Below, piece by piece: positions 60,695 through 64,000 of a DNA stretch of 64,000 bases. The translations under genes and the position numbers were made by a program. This stretch comes from Flavobacterium rivuli WB 3.3-2 = DSM 21788 (lineage in GTDB: Bacteria > Bacteroidota > Bacteroidia > Flavobacteriales > Flavobacteriaceae), in contig NZ_KB899966.1 of the NCBI RefSeq assembly GCF_000378485.1, forward strand, positions 1-64,000, in the 5' to 3' direction. Under the pieces are notes generated by a model. It did no database searches, was not told the origin of the DNA, and saw only the letters and a list, made by a program, of their open reading frames with translations. The stretch's first letter is position 1, and each line of letters opens with the position of its first letter.

Positions 60695-61591
60695 ATGGTA
60701 AATTTAGAATGGTACCGCACTTTTAAGGCTGTTTATAAAACGGGAACACTTACCGGCGCAGCGCAGGAGCTGTTTATATCCCAACCCGGCGTAAGCCTGC
60801 ACCTTAGCTCATTAGAAAATTACACCGGTTATAAATTATTCGATCGTAAAGGCCGACGCATGGAACCTACAGAGCGTGGAAAAGTACTGTATAACTTTAT
60901 TACCGAAGCACTTACTAAACTTGAAGATGCCGAAAAGAACTTTCAGCGCAGTACAGAAAAGCATACACCTACCATAAGCGTAGGGATGTGTTTTGAAACA
61001 TTTCAGATTACTTTAGAGCCCTACATTGCTACCCTGCCCTTTAATGTAATCATTCAATTTGGCGAGTACCCGGAAATGGTTGCCAATCTTGAAAAAGGTA
61101 TACTCGATCTTATAATCACCCCGCAAATGGTAACGTCAGCCACAGTTGAATATGAAGCCTTTAGTAAAGAAACCATTGTGCTTGTGGGTGGTACTACTAC
61201 CGATGAAGAAGCTTTTAAAACACTCCTTTCCTTCAACGATCAGCAAGATTTGGAAGAATGGTTAAAGCACCAAAAATGGTATGGCACCACGGGCGATATG
61301 GAACACCTACGCCGTTTTTGGCAATTAAATTTTGGTAAATATCCAGATTTCAGGCCAAATTATATTGTACCTAACCTTAATTCTATTGTACGCTGCCTGG
61401 GTAGCGGCATTGGGCTGGCAGTTATACCCGATTTTTTATGCCGCAGAGAATTAGATAACGGTACCATTAAGCTTATTTGGGAAGGGAACTCTAAACTTAC
61501 TAACATCCTTCATTTTGCCACAAGAAAAAAAACAATGTATGCTGATGAGATTGATGTTATAAAAAATATATTTAAAGAGGTAATGATATAA
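60695..61591 (+). CDS. LysR-family transcriptional regulator
   Basis: The protein has 298 residues from the ATG at 60695; an upstream in-frame ATG at 60668 overlaps the -7 element. The N-terminal winged helix is 'WYRTFKAVYKTGTLTGAAQELFISQPGVSLHLSSLENYTGYKLFDRKGR', and a periplasmic-binding-like effector domain follows (about 85-298). Divergent placement next to mdaB-ygiN makes it the likely regulator of that pair, probably responding to quinones or related electrophiles; this is inference from layout. Confidence 0.93.
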   Translation: MVNLEWYRTFKAVYKTGTLTGAAQELFISQPGVSLHLSSLENYTGYKLFDRKGRRMEPTERGKVLYNFITEALTKLEDAEKNFQRSTEKHTPTISVGMCFETFQITLEPYIATLPFNVIIQFGEYPEMVANLEKGILDLIITPQMVTSATVEYEAFSKETIVLVGGTTTDEEAFKTLLSFNDQQDLEEWLKHQKWYGTTGDMEHLRRFWQLNFGKYPDFRPNYIVPNLNSIVRCLGSGIGLAVIPDFLCRRELDNGTIKLIWEGNSKLTNILHFATRKKTMYADEIDVIKNIFKEVMI

Positions 61592-61722
61592 AATTTTAGA
61601 ATTTAGCTTTAAATTACTTTAGTAAGAAGATTGATGTAAAAATTTGGATTAAAGTAACGTTAAATGGTTTTTACCCAATATTAGCTTTTGGTAATTTTAA
61701 GTATAAACTTAAAAATCACACC

Positions 61723-62145
61723 ATGAGCAAGTCGTTAATTGTAAAGCACAGCATAAAAATAGATGCAGCACCAAGCCGTATTTGGGAAATTCTTACAAAA
61801 CCGGAGTATATCCGTCAATGGGATAAACTGCCGGAAGATTTTGGTGATTACGAAATTCATCCCGCCACAATTATAGAATGGCCTGAACAAAAAAGGCTTA
61901 ACGTAGTAGAGTTTGATTTGAACAAATCGTTAAAATACTCGTTGTCAATACCCGAATGGCGAGAACAAGGCGTTTTGCACATTGGCTACAATTACAATTT
62001 GTCAATTGATTCTGAAGGGTACACGTGGCTGGGTGTAGAAATTGGCGATTTTGCAATTCTTACAGAAGCAGATAGATATTATAACGAAAATAGTATCTTT
62101 GGGCAAACGGCTTCTCAAAAAATAAAAGAGCTTGCCGAAAATTAA
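61723..62145 (+). CDS. SRPBCC/AHSA1-domain protein
   Basis: The 140-residue START-like helix-grip fold opens 'VKHSIKIDAAPSRIWEILTKPEYIRQWDKLPEDF', the standard SRPBCC/AHSA1 beginning. Later come 'LHIGYNYNLSIDSEGYTWLGVEIGDFAIL' and a C-terminal helix. Members bind hydrophobic ligands or act as HSP90 activator-like proteins, and the ligand here is unknown. TAGCTTTTG about 40 bases upstream resembles a -7 element with one extra base. Confidence 0.87.
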   Translation: MSKSLIVKHSIKIDAAPSRIWEILTKPEYIRQWDKLPEDFGDYEIHPATIIEWPEQKRLNVVEFDLNKSLKYSLSIPEWREQGVLHIGYNYNLSIDSEGYTWLGVEIGDFAILTEADRYYNENSIFGQTASQKIKELAEN

Positions 62146-62173
62146 TTCACAGCATATTAAAACATATTATATT

Positions 62174-63028
62174 TTGGATATTACCATTACTAATAAGCAA
62201 CTTACAGCTACCATAAACCCTAAAGGTGCCGAACTGAATTCTCTTAAAAGCAATACCAATACAGAATATATTTGGGAAGGCAATGCTAAATACTGGGGCA
62301 AGCACTCACCGGTGTTGTTCCCTATTGTAGGCACTTTAAAAAATAATTCGTATTTATATGAAGGACAGGTGCATGCACTTAGCCGCCACGGGTTTGCAAG
62401 GGATAACAACTTTACAGTAAAAAATCAAACCGAAGACAGCGTTACATTTTCACTTTCATCTAATGACGATACCCGTCGTGTATATCCATTTGATTTTGAG
62501 TTAGAACTGGTATATACCATAAAAGACAGCACCTTATTTTTAGACTATGTAGTTACTAATAAGGGCGATAAGCCACTGCCCTTTTCCATTGGTGCGCACC
62601 CTGCTTTTGCGTTACCCGGAAAATTTGAAAGTTACAGCCTCCAGTTTGAACAAGATGAGCCATTAGTTAGTACACAACTTACAGATGACTTACTATCTGA
62701 TAAAACCGATATACTAACTGCGGAAAACGGAATTTTACCGCTGACTTATAAATTATTTGAGAATGACGCCTTGATATTTAAGTCTTTACAATCAAGAGCA
62801 GTAACAATAAAACAGGACAATAAAAATATTTTGAAAGTAACGTATCCTAATTTTCCGCATTTAGGGATATGGACTAAGGAGAATGCCCCATTTTTATGCA
62901 TAGAGCCATGGCAGGGATATTCTGACTCGCCTGAAACCAAGGGGAATTTAATTGAAAAGGAAGGAATTATACTTCTTAACTCAGGCGATAAGTATACGGT
63001 CGGTTTTAGCGTAAAAATTTATAATTAA
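62174..63028 (+). CDS. Aldose 1-epimerase family protein (galactose mutarotase-like, LacX/YeaD type)
   Basis: The frame has no ATG near its start. A TTG at 62174 gives 'LDITITNKQLTATINPKGAEL', matching the normal beginning of the family (284 residues); a TTG at 62132 inside the preceding gene would add 14 residues. Core motifs are 'KYWGKHSPVLFPIVGTL', 'LSRHGFARDNNFTV', 'FSIGAHPAFALPG' (catalytic His) and 'FLCIEPWQGYSDSPETKG' (catalytic Glu). The sugar substrate is unknown. A GH95 fucosidase follows, so a role in fucose or galactose use is possible. Confidence 0.85.
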   Translation: MDITITNKQLTATINPKGAELNSLKSNTNTEYIWEGNAKYWGKHSPVLFPIVGTLKNNSYLYEGQVHALSRHGFARDNNFTVKNQTEDSVTFSLSSNDDTRRVYPFDFELELVYTIKDSTLFLDYVVTNKGDKPLPFSIGAHPAFALPGKFESYSLQFEQDEPLVSTQLTDDLLSDKTDILTAENGILPLTYKLFENDALIFKSLQSRAVTIKQDNKNILKVTYPNFPHLGIWTKENAPFLCIEPWQGYSDSPETKGNLIEKEGIILLNSGDKYTVGFSVKIYN

Positions 63029-63119
63029 TTTATTATATCGCATCCCATTACGTTATGCAATAAGAAATTAAATTTTAATTATCTTAACAACAACCTTACA
63101 AATGGCTAAATTCATTTAA

Positions 63120-64000
63120 ATGCGCAATATCACACGTAAATTTTTTATTCCCTTATATTTAATATTATTTGTAATCCCGCTTTATGCCCAAAAAGATGTA
63201 AAGCTAACCTATACTAAACCTGCTGCCGTATGGACAGAAGCCCTGCCTGTAGGTAACGGCCGGTTAGGTGCTATGGTTTTTGGCGGTGTAAATGATGAGT
63301 TAATTCAGCTCAACGAGGCAACTTTATGGAGTGGTGGCCCGGTTAAAAAAAATATTAACCCTGATGCCTATCAAAACTTAGAGATCGTGCGAAATGCCCT
63401 TAGGGAAGAAGATTTTGCAAAAGCGTATGAAAGCACTAAAAAAATGCAGGGTCTTTACTCTGAAAGTTATTTGCCTTTAGGCGATTTAAATATAAATCAG
63501 GATTTTAAAAATGCTGTACCAACATCCTACAGCCGGGAACTAAACCTTGAAGATGCAATTACAACTACCACTTTTACCATTAATGGTGTAACTTATAAAA
63601 GAGAAGTTTTTGCATCGGCACCTGGACAGTGCATTATTATAAGGCTCACTGCCAGCCAAAATAAAAAACTATCCGTATCAATAAATGCTTCAAGCCAGCT
63701 AAAGTTTGAAAAATCTTTTAATAGCAACTCTTTATACATTAAAGGCAGAGCTCCTGCACATGCCGATCCCAGTTATATAAATTATAATAAAGAGCCTATT
63801 GTATATAACGACGCTACGGGATGTAATGGTATGCGTTTTGAAATAATTATGAAACCTGTTGTTAAACATGGAAATATAACTATAGATAACGATACACTGA
63901 AAATAGAAAATGCTACAGAGATAGTACTTTTTGTATCTGCTGCAACAAGCTTTAACGGGTATGATAAGTGCCCGGACAGCGATGGTAAAGACGAACATTT
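63120..64000 (+). CDS. Glycoside hydrolase family 95 (alpha-L-fucosidase-like), N-terminal part
   Basis: The open frame runs from ATG 63120 to the window edge without a stop (at least 293 residues). After a signal peptide (about 1-23, ending PLYAQ) come 'YTKPAAVWTEALPVGNGRLGAMVFGG' and 'LNEATLWSGGP', the hallmark opening of GH95. Then follow 'YLPLGDLNI', 'YSRELNLEDAITTTTF' and 'VTYKREVFASAPGQ' of the N-terminal beta domain. GH95 enzymes cut alpha-1,2-linked fucose (some act on L-galactose). The catalytic helical barrel lies beyond the window. Confidence 0.93.
   Translation, partial: MRNITRKFFIPLYLILFVIPLYAQKDVKLTYTKPAAVWTEALPVGNGRLGAMVFGGVNDELIQLNEATLWSGGPVKKNINPDAYQNLEIVRNALREEDFAKAYESTKKMQGLYSESYLPLGDLNINQDFKNAVPTSYSRELNLEDAITTTTFTINGVTYKREVFASAPGQCIIIRLTASQNKKLSVSINASSQLKFEKSFNSNSLYIKGRAPAHADPSYINYNKEPIVYNDATGCNGMRFEIIMKPVVKHGNITIDNDTLKIENATEIVLFVSAATSFNGYDKCPDSDGKDEH

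Noticed and set aside
1-64000. CRISPR arrays, rRNA or tRNA genes
   Set aside because: No regularly spaced direct repeats, and no tRNA or rRNA signature was noticed by eye; a tRNA scan was not possible, so an unnoticed tRNA cannot be fully excluded.

Overview
The window looks like the chromosome of a Bacteroidota bacterium, most likely a Flavobacterium-like member of the Flavobacteriaceae. The DNA is AT-rich, good Shine-Dalgarno sequences are scarce, and several promoters match the Bacteroidota pattern (TTTG, about 19 bases, TAnnTTTG). The gene families point the same way: a fused branched-chain-type E1 dehydrogenase, the arginine pathway with the argF' transcarbamylase, menaquinone genes, DUF2911, a GxxExxY protein, and many small lipoproteins. 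No rRNA, tRNA or CRISPR array was seen.

Layout. 1-6300: the end of an IS1182-type transposase, a SUI1 factor, a GxxExxY nuclease-fold gene between inverted repeats, a 2OG-Fe(II) oxygenase, a PhoD phosphatase, a PhnA-like protein, and several palindromic repeats. 6300-12000: a fused alpha/beta 2-oxoacid dehydrogenase behind a duplicated leader, a degenerate antitoxin-like gene, a sterol-desaturase-type hydroxylase and a serine hydrolase. 12000-18500: a menaquinone block (menB, two PH-domain proteins, menA, a metallo-hydrolase, menC) ending in a lipoprotein archaemetzincin. 18600-27800: an acetate or organic-acid locus with a transposase-derived DNA-binding protein, porin, MHS transporter, two small membrane proteins, a symporter-type sensor kinase, a receiver protein and acs.

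27800-33200: a tightly coupled seven-gene operon with a type III polyketide synthase, FAD oxidoreductase, methyltransferase, dehydratase, ketosynthase, ACP and phosphopantetheinyl transferase. It probably builds its own fatty starter and makes a methylated, oxidised phenolic lipid, quinone or pyrone. It is the best candidate for an undescribed system. 33400-38700: a multi-PAS kinase, then a cNMP/CBS/DUF294 protein with an exonuclease whose active site is altered. 38800-44800: DUF2911, pentapeptide repeat, glyA, fahA and an MFS transporter.

44880-53440: a complete arginine operon (GNAT, argG, argC, argD, argF', argB, argE, argH) preceded by an Arg-containing leader peptide and hairpins that look like an attenuator. 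53480-64000: a thioredoxin-like lipoprotein, aguB-aguA (agmatine to putrescine), thioredoxin, L,D-transpeptidase, an NlpC/P60 peptidase, an mdaB/ygiN quinone-reduction pair divergent from a LysR regulator, a mutarotase-like protein and a GH95 fucosidase cut by the window edge.
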